Shown: piece after piece, positions 9,985 through 22,051 of the stretch
How the letters are laid out: each line of letters starts with the position of its first letter
Position numbering within the stretch: position 1 is the first letter of the stretch
Assembly: GCA_029891345.1 (NCBI GenBank)
Contig: CM056994.1
Location: forward strand, 58,063,251 to 58,127,250
Direction: 5' to 3'
DNA: 64,000 nt
Source of the DNA: Dryococelus australis
Taxonomy: Eukaryota; Arthropoda; Insecta; Phasmatodea; Phasmatidae
Notes under the pieces: generated by a model
Database searches by the model: none
Seen by the model: the letters and a program-made list of their open reading frames with translations, nothing else
Told to the model about the DNA's origin: nothing
Program-made: the position numbers and the translations under genes

Positions 9985-10730
9985 ATGGGCGAAAATGTGG
10001 AAGATTTGGAAAGTCATATCTTGGCTTTCACAACTAAAAGGTTGGCAAAAGTCGGTCTTTGGCCCTATGGGCGGGAATCGAAGTTTTATCAGACGCGAGC
10101 CTTGCTAATGGCTGCGAACGTCTATACAGTTGCGATCCTGCTCACTTCTGTCTACTTCGAGGAGCTGCCGAGCGTGAGCACGCTGATAGAGAACACAGGC
10201 CACATCCTGACGATCGTCCCCTGCTGCGTGGCCGTGGTTCGCCTGCGGTTCTGCTGCCCGGCCTTCCGGACCGTCGTCGCCAGCATGAGATCGACTATGT
10301 CTCCGCAAGATGAGCTGGTGCGCTCGGCGGTCGCCGAAGAGGAGAGGATCGCCCGGATGTACACCTTTGTCGTGTGCGCCACCAGTCTCAGCATGTTCAC
10401 CGGTCCGCTGGTGGACCTCGCAGTGGGTCGCCGTGCAGCATCCCTGCCGCTCGACACGTGGCCGCTGACGCCCAGGGTAACCCCCGCCGACTTGGCTGTC
10501 GAATATATTATCCAGCTGGTCGTCGTGTCCACCCTCCTCGTCGCTATGTCGTCCATCGACTCGTTCGTCTTCGGGCTCGTCAAGTACTCCGCCCTGCAGC
10601 TACGGCTGTTCAGCGCGTCGCTGGCGGCTCTGGGTCGAGTGAGTCGGCGACCACGTGGCGTCCAACAAACCCAAGTATCATCCGAGAAGCAACTTGAGGA
10701 ATACGTGAAGCGTCACCAGGGGATACTCAA
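9985..10730 (+). CDS. Odorant receptor exon 1
   Basis: It encodes residues 1-248 plus two bases, covering the cytoplasmic N-terminus, TM1-TM4 and most of the second intracellular loop ('KQLEEYVKRHQGIL'). It is GC-rich compared with the flanks. It ends at a strong donor, gtgagt at 10731. Confidence 0.92.
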
Positions 10731-13700
10731 GTGAGTTTAATTATTATTTTATTTCCTCCTCGTACTCGTTCGAGGCAGCACAGCACTCGAAGTTGTCTGC
10801 TGGCATTCCAAAGACCACAATGCGGTTGCAGCGAATATAATGGTTACCTAAGAGAAAAGGAAGGAACTCTTCCAAGAAAAAATAGTTTTTCTTAGTTCCA
10901 TAAATAAAAAGACTGTATAGATGTTTTAATGAAATCGCTAAGATAATCGATTTAGCCATGAAGGAAAACTGGGTGGAAACATCAGCAACATTATAATATT
11001 GATGTCCTTCTAAACATCAAAGGGAAGATATGGCTTAGAAACTAACTCGCGAAGAAACTTAGCTTAAGCAGCTGTGACACGCTTTTGAATATTTATATAG
11101 CCTCCATCAGGGGGTGGTAAAATAATAATTTAATTTATTTGGAGATTTTTGTGCCCCCCCCCCCCCCCGACCGGCAACAAGGCCTTAGTAGGGGAAGCCA
11201 GACATTTAGGAATAGAGAAGGAACCGGCCAATGCATGTATTTCTGAACCATCCCAGCATTCGCCTGGAGTAATTTCAGTAAACCCTGGAAAATCAGGGCC
11301 GTGGTGGTGTAGTGGTTAGGCCACTCGCCTCCCACCATGGCGAATTTGGGGGGAATGCAAGTGAGATCATTTAGGGGATGTAATTGTTGTTTTGCCAGCC
11401 TGCCACCCCTAATAGTAATAATATACCATTTACAGCACTTAAATATGTTTAAAACCAAATAAATAAATAAATAAAGTCATGAAGTAAATGTGATTACATC
11501 ACAAGATAGCAGCCATGACCACAAAAAAAATTAAGTTGTTAGCCCTGCCAATGTTAAAAATGGTGTTAGCGTGGCAGTGGTCCGTAACATTAAAGCATTG
11601 CGTTCTGGTGCTGCTCCGTACTCATCTCACTTCATCCTCATCGGCTCTCAAGGCCTCGATATTAAGAGCCGCCGAATCTCTTCACACTTCACCTTGGAAA
11701 ATCAAAATTAGGATGGCCGGACTGGGACCAGATCCTTCCGAATACGATCCCAGTGGCTTCCCACTGTGCCATCTCGCTCGGTTACCTGGAAAGGTGGCAA
11801 CATGCAATTCATTATTTTGTTGACTCTAAAAAAATTAATAAGTGATGATTAATTATGTTTGCTTATAAAGGATTCAAGATAATTAATACAACTGGTTATG
11901 CACAGTTGTCGTAATCACTCGAATGCTACGTTCGTGTGGCGATGAGGCCAGACTTTGAAATATTTATATATTATCGTTTGTATTGTGTATTTATTTGTAT
12001 GTATTAATATATGGTAATGTATTTTAGCATAAGAATGTTCTAACACACATATTTATAATAATATTCCTTTTTTCGTTTTTCATTATTTACTATTATTATT
12101 TTAAGTTTACTTGAGCTTTAAGTATTCATTTGGCTTAAGTTTATTTAATTGTTTAAATAATATATTTTATTCGTTTATTTTCTTTTCGTTATACATATGT
12201 AAGTTATTTTAGTAATATATTTAATAATTATGTTTTAATGAATGTTTTAAGGAATAAGTGTGTTAAAGCAGTAATCCTGTGGTTCTGAGCCCACTCTAAT
12301 CGAAGTGTCTCGTGGCCTTTAGTCTAACTACATAATCTATCGTTGTAAAATGCAGCTTTTAACTATTCTGTTATGTAAATGCAGATCTTAACTTATAGAC
12401 TAGCATCAGTTATCGACGTTGGATCATCCCACAAGCATGCAGTGAATGGCAAAAATCTCATCATAACATCCTTGTATTTAGATTATAGGACCCTTCAAAA
12501 TCGCCCTTTGACCAAGAAACCCTTTCTCTTGATATGCTGATGCTACAGACAAATCCTGTACCTTACTTATTCTAGTGTTTTTTTTTCTTTCTTTCTTTCT
12601 TTCTTTCGTTTTTAGGAATATGCGGAATTTGGCTGATCTACTGAGTCCTTTATTCTTCGCGCATTATCTCGTTTCTTCAGCTGTCATCTGCCTAGTTGGG
12701 TGCCGAATGTTTGGGGTGAGTTTTAAAAGATGAGAATAAAATGTTAAAACATTTCCATCTTTCTTAATTTTTAAAATGAAAATCAGTTAATACATCCTAC
12801 ATAACTATATCGTTATTTTTGTCATACATTTCTTGATGCGCGTATTGCTTCGTGTGGGAATGTTTTCGCAGGCGAAGGAACTGCCTAACATGATCACCAG
12901 TCTTGGCCAACTCGTATGTATCGTCTACAGACTGTTCTTGCTGAGCTACTTCTCATCAGAGGTCATGAGCCAGGTACAGTACTGCATCACGTACGACGAA
13001 GCCGCTGTCTTTCCAGCAACGTGCAGAGCACGATGGTTTGAAGCTAGCTTTTTACTCTGAGGCACATTGTTTTATGCCAGCCCCGGACTGACCGGGGACT
13101 TCTTTGGTACTGTGATTATCTCGTGTTGACAAAATTATTTTCCCGGTGTGCTATAGTTTCCCTACCGTCATAACCTATCACACATCGATAATTCTCGACG
13201 ATAGACAGGAATAATATACATTTCCATCAGGTAGATACACTGCGAGAAAATTTTTTTTGGCCAATTAAATAATTTGTTTGAATAGCTTTAACAAAACACA
13301 GGCGATTGTTTCCAAAAAAATATGTGAATAAAAACCTTAAACAAAACATGAAGGAATCATAAGCAATAATGGGGCATCCTCCCTATCTTATCGTCACCAT
13401 TTCCAGATGTAAATAGGCTGATGAAAGATAAAACCTGCAACATGCATATTTAATTAATTTTACTATAATATTTCATAGACTCTGTAAAATATTTTATTTG
13501 CAATAAATGTATTGTTTACCTACGGCCTTACAAGTTAATCATTCATATGGGTAAAAACCTATTCCATCACACAAAAATGTCCAAATATTTATTCTTAGTT
13601 ATTAAGTTAACTGAAAAAAAATTTTGTACAATTGTATGAAAAAAAATATGTTTGTTCAAGTACATTAATAATTTCTCAATCCTTCTAACGGACCATACAT

Positions 13701-16700
13701 TTTGAAAAAGAAAGCACGCCTGAAAACCGAAACCTTCGCTTTATAAAAATTTCTTTATAGTGCGGGGCCACGGTGGCTGAACGGTTGGACTGCTCGCCTC
13801 CCACCAAGGCGAACCGGGTTCAATCCCCGGCCGGTTAAATCAGGGTTTTCTTGGGGATCTCCCGTTCCCCCCACCTTTTTATTCCGGCGCTGCTCCATAC
13901 TCGCCTCACTTTGCCTTTATCGACTCTCAATACCTCGATGTTAAGAGCCACCCAATTATCTTCACTCACTCTTTATATCACAAATGTTTTAGTTATTTTG
14001 CGAAATTTCTAATATACGCTCTCGTTTCAAATTAGGCAAATAATTCCCATCAATAAATATAAAATACGCTAGTTACAATTAGAAATTCACATTTGCGAAC
14101 TTAAAAATACCCTTCAAATTGTATGTGTTGTCATCTGAGCTCGGACAAAACGTCCTTTGACCAGAAGGTGTTGTATATCTGGAAGTCTTATAAATTTATT
14201 TCTAACTCGTCACTGAAGCTTCGGAAGCTTATGGAAACTTGTAAATTGATTCGAATACGATTTCATACCCCTTACTTCTCACATTTACACACATTGAGAA
14301 GAAACTTTACAAACATGTGTCTTTAATAAAGCCTTTAAAATTATGAAACTGGCCAATTTCAAGGGTTAATAGAAATATCACATTAAATTACATCTACGCA
14401 ATAGTTAGAATTCATTCCTCCGGACTGGATCTGCTGGCCGCCGCACGACTGAGCAATGCTGCTGGTGTCACTTGCAGATCGCCAATCCGAAGACACCACG
14501 TTTGGCATCATGTCATCATTATGCGCCCTCGCTGATAGCAGGTATGTGGTTTCTCTGGAAGTAGAACGTATAGCTGTTATGTTGCTCGACTACGGCTCCG
14601 GGCTCGTATAACTGCCATTTCCTGAGGTGCAAGAACAGCTCACGACGTAGACGACTTTAAACTTAACATAAAATTAATTCATTTTGGTGTTGTAGGTTGT
14701 CTAGGAAAACCATGCTTAATTGGTGATGTGTTTTCGAACTTGGGTTGTTACGATGTTATGAAGCTTTGCCACACTAGCAGAAGGAAACAAGACAAAGGCG
14801 TATCACTAACAAATACACTTTGTGGACAGAAATCATCAAGACACCCACTGCTGTTGGTTAAAAGGTGCAAGCTTCATAGCTAAAAATGTGTGGGGTCCTC
14901 GTTTGTTGTTATTACAGCTATTGGGGTAGATTCTCCGTTAACTGCTGATACACAGCTCATGGATTACATTTCTATTCTTTCTGTAGTATCATCCCGGCGA
15001 GAGGTAACTGCGACCTCCCTCTCCCTCGACGGGCCGTTGTGTCAGCATCATGGGGAGTCAGGACCAGCCTGTATTGGGTGTAAGGCGTGGGCTCCCTCGG
15101 ATGATTTGCCGGGGGATAGGGCCGGACAACTAGCCTGTCGTGGGTGTAAGGGGTGGGTGTGACACACTGCAAGGCCGGAGCTTGGGCGAGGAACCAGCCC
15201 ATAATGGGTGTAAGGCTTTGCCTGGTCGGAATTGTGTTGACTACAGGAAGCACATTCCTCTTTCGCCATTGTTAATGGCCACAGGGCGTATCATTCGCTA
15301 AGTGCTGGTTGGGATATGGTTGACTAGAGGAGGCCTATTCCTAGTCCGGTTCTGCTCCCGCTGGGTGCCGGCCGGGATGCTTGAGCCCTGGTGTGATAGT
15401 TGCTGATCAGTACACTTCCTCCTTCTGCTGTCTCCCTTTGCGTCACGGTGGCTTGCTGGGAGTGGATGGTAGCATCTGATCTGCGACGATTCGGAGCTAT
15501 TGTAGCTCTATTATCTGAGAGTTAAGTGTCGAGATTAGCAAAAGTGGGAAAACTCCCGGGCGTTCCCTATACCTGTCTTACTAAATGGGGTATCTGCCTC
15601 CCTTGCTAAACTTAATCATGGGCAATTATGATGGTGGTGCTTGGTGGCGGGTCAGTAGACTCCTCTGTGGTCAGGGGCCCAAAGGCTGAAATTCAAAGTG
15701 AAAAAATTCAAGTAATGTAAACGGACCATTTTAGGGTTGGGGTATTAGCCCACTCGAAATGGAGAGCCCATAATGAAAAGGAAGGAGTTACAGGGTCAGA
15801 CCTCGCTACTTCAGAGATTCCCTCAGCCGGTGGGGTAGGGGGCACTTCTCGTAATGGGTTTGTGTCAGTATCCAATCGACTCACACGGTGCCCAGAGGTC
15901 AGATTGAGGATGGTCTCGGGCTGGCAGTGGTTTAAGCATTCGCTATGGTGGTGGATATTTTTTCCCGAAAAGGAGAAGAGATATGCCCAGTGGGACAGGT
16001 GGCTAAGGAGAATAAGCCTAAGTGGAGGAAGTGGACACAGTGCACCAAGGGCCGGAAGGCTGACTACTGGTCCAAGGGGGCCAGTGCCTGCGGAAACCAC
16101 AAATGGCAAGTAATTCCTGGATAATGATAAAACCCTGAATGGCCTTTGGCTTAGGAGGGTCCATGAAGTTAAATATGTAATGTAGCATCATCTTAAATAT
16201 GATTTATAAGGTTTAAGTCAGAGATTTGAACTGGCCAGCTAAGCAGACCAGCAAAGCATCGCCTCCAAACCACGACACAGTGACCTTAATTCACAGGCAG
16301 AAGTGCGTGAATGAAGATATTTGGGCGGCTCTTAACAGCGAGGTCTTGAGAGCCGATGAGGGTGAAGCGAGGTGAGTATAAAGCAGCTCCGCAATTCAAT
16401 GTGGGGGAAACGGGATATCTATGAGAAAACCCACCGACCATTGTCCGGCACGATTCCCACATGCGAAAATCCGGGGGTGACCCCACAACGTCATGGACAG
16501 GATCATTATCGTGCTGGTAAAGATAAGGGCCTATTACAATCTGTTACCACAGTGTGGTAAGCATGTATTTGACACAAAAAATCCTGGTACATACCAGAGT
16601 TCACCGATCCAATGATTTTAACCACCCAAGCTCAATTCCAGAGGAACAGCCTCACACAACTACCTGATTCCACCTTCTATAAGCCAACCAAATACTATAC

Positions 16701-19700
16701 GCCAAACATATGCCAGCTCTACACACGTCCATCTAGTAGAATAGCCATAGATTTGTCAGGGGGGGGGAACTGCATTGACTGAAGGGAACGGAAGGAGGTT
16801 ACAAGGCATTATCATTACCTACACATGTGTCAATTAGGATAAAAACTAGAATAAAAGTGACTTCCAACATAGTGAAATATATTATAGTATCAGGTATTTT
16901 CATCACAATAAAAGAAGTATTATAACTTTAGTACCAATTGATGACAACATTAAGGGCAAAGAGAAGGGAGAATTACGACCCCGATATACCCACTCCCTGG
17001 CTATATCCCTGTGTCCATCCGATTTCCAAACTGTGCATTGTGATTCATCACTCCATAAGACATTCTTCCACTGCTCCTCAGCCCAATCATGGTGTTGTTT
17101 GCGCCACTCCAAATGACATCGCGTATTGGTGCATGTGATCAGTTGCTTCCTGGCTGCGACAAGACGGCTACAGTCATCTCTCTCACCGCTGTACCTGAGT
17201 TGCAACGGAAATCTTCTGCAATCACTGACACGATTGCATGACGATTGGCTCTCACGACACGCCTCAGAGCTCGTGGATCTCAATTAGTCATTTCCAAGGG
17301 CCCACAAGAGCGATACTCAGTGTCACTGCTCCATAGAGTTTCTACTTGAGAGTGACATTGTTAATAATGTACCAGGGCACCTTTAATTGCTGAGAATCTC
17401 TCTGATAGAACACGCGAATTTTTGGGCGCTAAAATCGTGCCCCTTTCAAACGGACGTAACTGTCCGTTGACACATTATAACAGCAAATATATTTATTGTG
17501 TTCGAGTATTTGTGTCTTTGTATATACAGGATGCTCGGAAATTCCCCTTATAAACTTCTAGGGCTTGTAGAAGGGACTGAGTAGATGATCTTTTGAATAG
17601 GAGCCCATGTCCGGAAACATACTGTTTCTGTGCTACAGCCATTTTTTATCAGGTATTTTAAACATGACCATCCAGAATACCTGCCCACACATTGGTACAA
17701 AATCTGTGCTGGAATCCCTGGACATGCATCGTGTTAGGGTTTTCGTCTGCCCACGCATGGCTGTTTTGAGAATCGAGAACACTGTTCTTAATGAATTTAC
17801 ATTCATCTGTGTACAGAATGCGATGTGGGAACGGGCTCGTCGGTGCAGCGGTGCAGGAACCACGTCCAGAAGTTAACACGTGGTGCTAAATCGGCTCGAC
17901 GCAAATATTGTCCCTTTGGAGGTGGTAAGAATGTAGTTGTTGCTCATGCAGAACCTTCCAGACGATGCTGGGAGCCACACCCATTGCACGCGCAACTGAT
18001 CGCATACTCGTTGACAGGCTCTGTCTAACGTGATGCAGTACAACCTCTTCCAATTCGGGAGTGCGGTGTCTCTTTGGAGCACCACAGTCGTTCCTGTCGG
18101 TGGTGAAGGCACCTTGTTCTCGGAGCCGTTGCGTAACTGTGGAAAAAAAAAAGGGTATGCGATGGTATCGCACGTTGTGGATAACACTCTTGATACAGCC
18201 GACGAGCTGCTCTTCCATTACCTTCAGCTGTGCCATACACAAGATTCATGTCTGTGTATTCCGCAAACGTGTACTCAACCACGTTAATCGGAGACACAAA
18301 GGAGCGTGAATGGAGCTCGAGGCAGGGTAGACGTCGCGTGCCATCAGGTGATCGTCTGAAGTAATGTACTGAGTACCCAGTTGCATACCAACACAGGCAC
18401 ATCCGATACATTGCTCTTCCCGTCAGCGGAAGTGGACGAGTGATACGCCTGATTCGAAATGGTTGTAGCACGGAAACGGTACGTTTCCGGACACTGGTTC
18501 CTGTTCAAAAAATAGTCTACTCAGTCCTCTATACAATCCCTAGGAGTTTGTAAGGGGAATTTCCGAGTATTCTGTATAATATCCTACAGGGAAAGTTGAC
18601 TAGAAAAATGGGGTGTTCAGTGAATTTTGGTAGCATAGTTTATATAGGTGCTTGTAACTAATAGAGCAAATTATAAGGTATAAAACTAACAATTTTCTAT
18701 GAGAAATGTAGCTGGTTTCGTTTGATGCTGGCAAGTCTCAGCACATAAAACATGTCACAAGTACAATCTCACGAGTAAATGACACCCTTAAAAAAGAGGC
18801 TAATCGTGATATAAAGTTTCCGAGAAATTTTGTTACAAGGATAGATGCATTACGGCACTACAAGGGACCGAACGTGGACGGATGTATAGTATGAGTGCAT
18901 ATCAGGGGTTCACTTATCGACCACTTTGATGCTACTTAAAATGTCAGAGGACACGACATGGTCATGGAATGAGAAATAAGGACAAGCGATTCGATACACA
19001 CCTAACTAGCAGCCACCCATTATATTAATGTGGCTATTATGTAGTCTACTTGTTAATTATTCTTAGTAAAGTTCCGATACTTCCTTATGTTGGAATGCTC
19101 TGATTTCATAAAAGTTTGCCTATTCAAAAGTTGTAAACTTGGCCTATTTTTAACTTTAATACAAAAGTTGTCTTGTTTTTTTAACATAGAGTACTTATGG
19201 AGTGCCATTAATTGTGTATATGTGTATGTATGTGTTGCAGAGTGTGGATGTGGGAGAGGCGGCATATAAGTGTAACTGGTACAGCTTCGACAAGAAGGGG
19301 AAAAGACTGTTGGCATTGATGATATGTCGAGCACAGAGACCAGTAGTCATGCGCACCGGAATGTTCGGTGTCCTTTCTTTGGAGACATTCGGCGGGGTAA
19401 GTTGTAAGGGCCGATTGCACAGTCAAGGGAAAACACAAGCTGAGAAAATTTTAAGGAATATCCATAGCAGAAACTTGTTTGAAGTGAAATCAAAGGAAAA
19501 TCTTAGTTTTATCTTAAGGGGCCGACAGACCACCCTTATATAAAACTTCACCCACCTCGAAACGTAAAAAAATTCATAACTATTGAAATAATGGACCGAT
19601 TTACAAAATTCAAACTCCATTATGTTACAAATGAATGGCGTAATACTTACATAAAAAGTATACAGAAATCCCTTGGCAACCGCGGGGGATACGTTTTTTT

Positions 19701-22051
19701 TTTAAGAACACCACGATTGAAAAAAACCGTGGTAGGAGAATATAAGCTTTTATGGGGGAAAGGGGTATATGTTAAGTTGGCCGACTATTTAGCGTTTCAT
19801 TGCTAGAAAATCGGATGTATTACGCACAAAACTGTAACTAAACGCACTGTTGGAGATGTCTTGTGTTTGAAGCAAAACATAGCGCTTTATTTATCGATAA
19901 TAGATATGAAGATACATATTCATCACTCGTGAGCTGGGGCTGGCAGCGAATACATTGCCGTGCACACGTAGCTGAGCGAGCGACTGGATGCTCTGCAGCG
20001 CGGCCGGGCTTGGATGCTCTGCAGCGCGAGCGGGCGTGGTGGCTCGCATCTGTCGCTCGGCCGGGCGTGGCGGCTCGCATCTGTCGCTCGGCCCTAGGTC
20101 CTCGGGCCTGGGCAGCTGTCGGTCGCTACAAAATTATTTTGGTGCCGGCCGCCGCCACTGCTGTCATTGGTATGGTTGGTTTACTTCATAACAGCGGCCC
20201 GGCGTTGAGAGAACATACTGATAGATACGAGTCATGTCAATATGTTGAATTTCTAAGAAATTTAGGCGGCGTGTTGGCCTCTGCACTAGCACGATGAGGT
20301 CCTGTAATGTTTACGGGAAAACAAAAATTTAGCGCGGTCTACTTGAAAAAATAATCATCCCTAATTTTTTATCAAAAAACTTCTGACGTGGCCTATACGC
20401 ACACACGGCCTTACTCGCCAAAATATGGTAATATAAGAACACATTTTATTTGCAGCAAAAGAATGCCCTTTCTTACCTTTGCAAGAATCTTATGTGCATT
20501 GACCTCTGCAGTGAGTTTTTCCCACGCTTTGTTTTTCATTGCAACGAAAGGCGTAGCACTCTTCTTAACTTCAATATTTTTAATTTTTGTAATTAACTGG
20601 CACAATACATCTTTTTCTTCTGTAGTGAAAAAATTTTGCGGGAAGTCATTATACAGTTGAAGATGACAAAAGAAATAAAGAAAACTTCTTTTTTGCCTGT
20701 TAGTGCAATTAATATTATAATTATTTTGTGATTACAAGTCGGTGCAACAGACGATTTTTTTTCCTCACCATGTGTGTGGTATCACTTCAACTTACATTTT
20801 TTCTCACTTAAGGAATTTTTTTTCGGAGAACTGTGCAACACTGAAGAAAAATCTTAGATTTTTCCTAAATGATACCTTGCCTTTATCTTTGTCTTAAGAT
20901 TTTTCTCATAGAGCTGAGCAAACGACCCAAAGTCTGTAGGGGCAGTTGAAAACGCAAAAATGTGTGCTTTGTTCTTGGCAATGTTATTTTTTTAGTAAAT
21001 TTTTGGTTTGATGGCCTCTTCTTTGAGAAATAATTATGGATGAATTGCCGTTTGGAAGTTCAGAAGTAAAATTCGGCGTCTCCCGCGGAGATCTTTCGGT
21101 TGATTTTCTTGTGCACGTCCCCGTAAAGCAGTGGTATTCTTCGTTTTCGTCTGCCATTTACTTCTGTCATGTGTTTTTTTTTTGTACTTGCTTCAAATTG
21201 TCCATCAAATTGCGTGATTCCCATCCTACAACCTGCCAAATATTGGAGCTCATACATTTGATCGACATCTGGATCCACACATAATTTCATAAATAATTAA
21301 TAATCTTAATTTACTCACAATTTTAGATTTTTTTTAAAGCATATTTTTTATTTAGGAGGTACCAAATTACGTGTTATCTTTATTCTGAAACATGTCTGCT
21401 GTGTTATGCTTTTGAGTAGAATATTGTTTTTTTCTTCTAAGTGTTATCCCTATCTATAGTTATTGGCTTGTATAGTGTTGCTATGTGTTACATTACATAT
21501 GAGCATGAACACATTTTCACATCAGTGTGGTTCACATATAAATACTCTCCTCACCTCCTTCCTTAACAGTGTAGACGCTGGCATATACGTATGTGTTGTA
21601 ACGGGTTGAGTTTATTACGAATGTGCAATTATTAATTATTTACTATTATTTTAACACAATTCTATTAATTTAAGATGAGTTAATGTTTATTGATGATTCT
21701 TATTAATATTTCAAGTTATTTCTAGGGGGCAAGAACATTTTAAAAAGTACTTGTACTACAGTATTTTAATGTGTTTTTTTTTGTACTCAACGAGTAATAA
21801 CTAATTATTGTATATTTATGAAAGCTGCAAGTTACAATAATCAGAACGAATTTCCTGCAATTAATTTAAAATCACTCCATCACGTTGAAGTTAATTTTTA
21901 AACAAATTTAGTTAATGTGCGAAAGAAGCCTATAATACTTCTTTGCAGAGGAAGCAATGTGGTGAACTTGCTAATCGTGACTTTTGTTTTACAGCTTGTC
22001 CAGGGAGCTTACTCCTATTACACCTTGCTGAAGAAACTCAGTGATAACTAG
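9985..22051 (+). CDS. Insect odorant receptor (Or, 7tm_6), five exons
   Basis: This is a complete odorant receptor. Family knowledge: these are inverted seven-helix proteins in olfactory neuron membranes that form ligand-gated cation channels with Orco. Exons 9985-10730, 12616-12715, 12872-12973, 19241-19396 and 21995-22051 join with GT/AG borders and intron phases 2,0,0,0 to predict 386 residues, the usual family length. Hydrophobic segments fall near residues 37-57, 70-90, 126-146, 171-192, 260-280, 286-308 and 353-378. The second extracellular loop has 'LPLDTWPLTP'. The C-terminus 'GAYSYYTLLKKLSDN' is the hallmark TM7 motif. The start is the first in-frame ATG; upstream in-frame sequence lacks another Met. 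Introns of 1885, 156, 6267 and 2598 bp hold SINE and Tc1/mariner debris. No stop or frameshift was seen, so it looks functional. Which subfamily or ligand is unknown. Confidence 0.92.
11284..11480 (+). mobile_element. tRNA-headed SINE-like repeat in Or intron 1
   Basis: The head 'gccgtggtggtgtagtggtt' resembles an RNA polymerase III A box region. It continues through 'ccactcgcctcccaccatgg' and ends in an 'aaataaataaataaataaa' tail at 11456-11475. The tail type differs from the main SINE family of this window, so it may be a second family. Confidence 0.45.
11606..11695 (+). mobile_element. SINE 3' fragment
   Basis: 'tgctgctccgtactcatctc', 'cctcatcggctctcaaggcc' and 'ttaagagccgccgaatctct' match the 3' third of the SINE family found at 13.8, 42.6 and 58.2 kb, without the tRNA-like head. 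Confidence 0.55.
12575..12608 (+). repeat. (TTTC)n microsatellite in front of Or exon 2
   Basis: The run of tttc units lies within the polypyrimidine tract just upstream of the exon 2 acceptor at 12615, so repeat-length changes could affect splicing of the receptor. Confidence 0.7.
12616..12715 (+). CDS. Odorant receptor exon 2
   Basis: Acceptor 'tttcgtttttag' precedes it and donor gtgag begins at 12716. One base completes the Lys codon. It then encodes 'NMRNLADLLSPLFFAHYLVS' and the rest of TM5. The 100-nt length restores phase 0. Confidence 0.92.
12872..12973 (+). CDS. Odorant receptor exon 3
   Basis: Acceptor 'ttttcgcag', donor gtacag at 12974. The 34 residues start 'AKELPNMITSLGQLVCIVYR', which is TM6 and its flank. 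The short 156-bp intron 2 precedes it. Confidence 0.92.
13764..13970 (+). mobile_element. tRNA-derived SINE copy 1
   Basis: The head has an A box, 'tggctgaacggttgg', and a B box, 'gggttcaatcc'. The body has 'gcgctgctccatactcgcct' and 'ttaagagccacccaattatc'. 'tctttata' occurs at both edges as a possible target duplication. It sits in Or intron 3. Confidence 0.75.
13971..16300. other. Or intron 3: unclassified GC-richer repeat
   Basis: From about 14.4 to 16.2 kb the sequence is clearly GC-richer than its surroundings. No conserved protein is recognisable in the ORFs at 14890, 15708 or 15862. 15055-15235 holds three ~65-bp tandem units, each with 'gggtgtaagg' (15076, 15142, 15206). The composition and repeats would fit the 5' region of a LINE, but no reverse transcriptase was seen. 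Confidence 0.4.
15055..15235 (+). repeat. Three ~65-bp tandem units
   Basis: Each unit holds 'ccagcctg/ccagccc...gggtgtaagg', with the shared core starting at 15076, 15142 and 15206. Confidence 0.65.
16305..16485 (-). mobile_element. SINE copy 2, 5'-truncated
   Basis: In minus sense it has the body 'cgcatgtgggaatcgtgccg', 'gctctcaagacctcgctgtt' and a tail toward 16305. The tRNA-like head is missing because the copy stops at 'gggtcacccc'. Confidence 0.7.
16903..17290 (-). mobile_element. Tc1-like transposase fragment
   Basis: The 126-residue minus frame has 'LVAARKQLITCTNTRCHLEW' followed by 'WAEEQWKNVLWSDESQCTVW'. This is the end of the N-terminal DNA-binding region and the first catalytic Asp block ('WSDES') of a Tc1-family DDE transposase. 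The remaining catalytic residues and both ends are absent or unrecognisable, so it is an inactive fragment. It lies in Or intron 3, opposite the receptor. Confidence 0.8.
17527..18574 (-). mobile_element. mariner-type (DUF4817 family) transposon with ~60-bp inverted ends
   Basis: The ends match as inverted repeats for about 58 bp (left CAGGATGCTCGGAAATTCCC, right complement CAGAATACTCGGAAATTCCC) and are flanked by TA duplications at 17525-17526 and 18575-18576. Minus frames carry the helix-turn-helix DUF4817 region ('EYTFAEYTDMNLVYGTAEGN' and 'GAPKRHRTPELEEVVLHHVR') and the first catalytic Asp block 'RILYTDECKFIKNSVLDSQN' with 'FCTNVWAGILDGHV'. The C-terminal catalytic part is missing and the frame is shifted between pieces, so it is a 1048-bp internally deleted, defective copy. 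Confidence 0.85.
18590..19240. other. End of Or intron 3, nothing recognised
   Basis: AT-rich sequence without a supported ORF or repeat. It ends in a TG-rich tract and the acceptor of exon 4. Confidence 0.5.
19241..19396 (+). CDS. Odorant receptor exon 4
   Basis: Acceptor 'gtatgtgttgcag', donor gtaagt at 19397. The 52 residues include 'SVDVGEAAYKCNWYSFDKKG' and 'LLALMICRAQRPVVMRTGMF', the conserved pre-TM7 region of Or proteins. Confidence 0.92.
19986..20100 (+). repeat. GC-rich short tandem duplications in Or intron 4
   Basis: Two 26-bp units start 'ggatgctctgcagcgcg' (19986, 20012). Two 31-bp units then start 'ggctcgcatctgtcgctcgg' (20041, 20072). The surrounding 19.93-20.2 kb segment is an isolated GC island. 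It could be part of an LTR, since 'attattttggtgccg' follows, but no element was resolved. Confidence 0.55.
20477..20660 (-). CDS. Myb/SANT-like DNA-binding exon (antisense in Or intron 4)
   Basis: Minus frame: 'FTTEEKDVLCQLITKIKNIE' then 'KKSATPFVAMKNKAWEKLTA' then 'EVNAHKILAK', ending exactly at a donor, gtaaga (plus 20476-20471). The layout matches the first part of the Myb/SANT-like (zeste/Apontic-type, Myb_DNA-bind_5) domain: an FT-x-EEK start, a hydrophobic helix and the 'AWEKLTAEVNA' helix. Such domains occur in host regulators and in the second gene of Harbinger transposons. I found no downstream exon, so it may be a transposon remnant or a host exon. The upstream edge is not defined. 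Confidence 0.5.
20661..21994. other. Rest of Or intron 4
   Basis: AT-rich, no supported gene. Around 20845-20915 'aaaaatcttagatttttcct' and 'gtcttaagatttttctcata' form imperfect palindromes. An 'aatcttagttttatcttaag' stretch at about 19500 is similar and may mark the ends of an unclassified element spanning part of this intron. Confidence 0.4.
21995..22051 (+). CDS. Odorant receptor exon 5 with stop
   Basis: Acceptor 'ttttgttttacag'. It encodes 'LVQGAYSYYTLLKKLSDN' and a TAG stop. This small terminal exon carrying the SYYTLLKK motif is typical of insect Or genes. Confidence 0.93.
   Translation, partial: LVQGAYSYYTLLKKLSDN

Noticed and set aside
10105-10697. ORFs overlapping odorant receptor exon 1 in other frames
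   Set aside because: Shadow frames of a GC-rich exon. None shows family features.
19852-20129. BEL/Pao-type LTR in Or intron 4 (TGTTGG to CTACA, then 'ttggtgccg')
   Set aside because: The sequence is suggestive, but no second LTR, no internal genes and no target duplication were seen.
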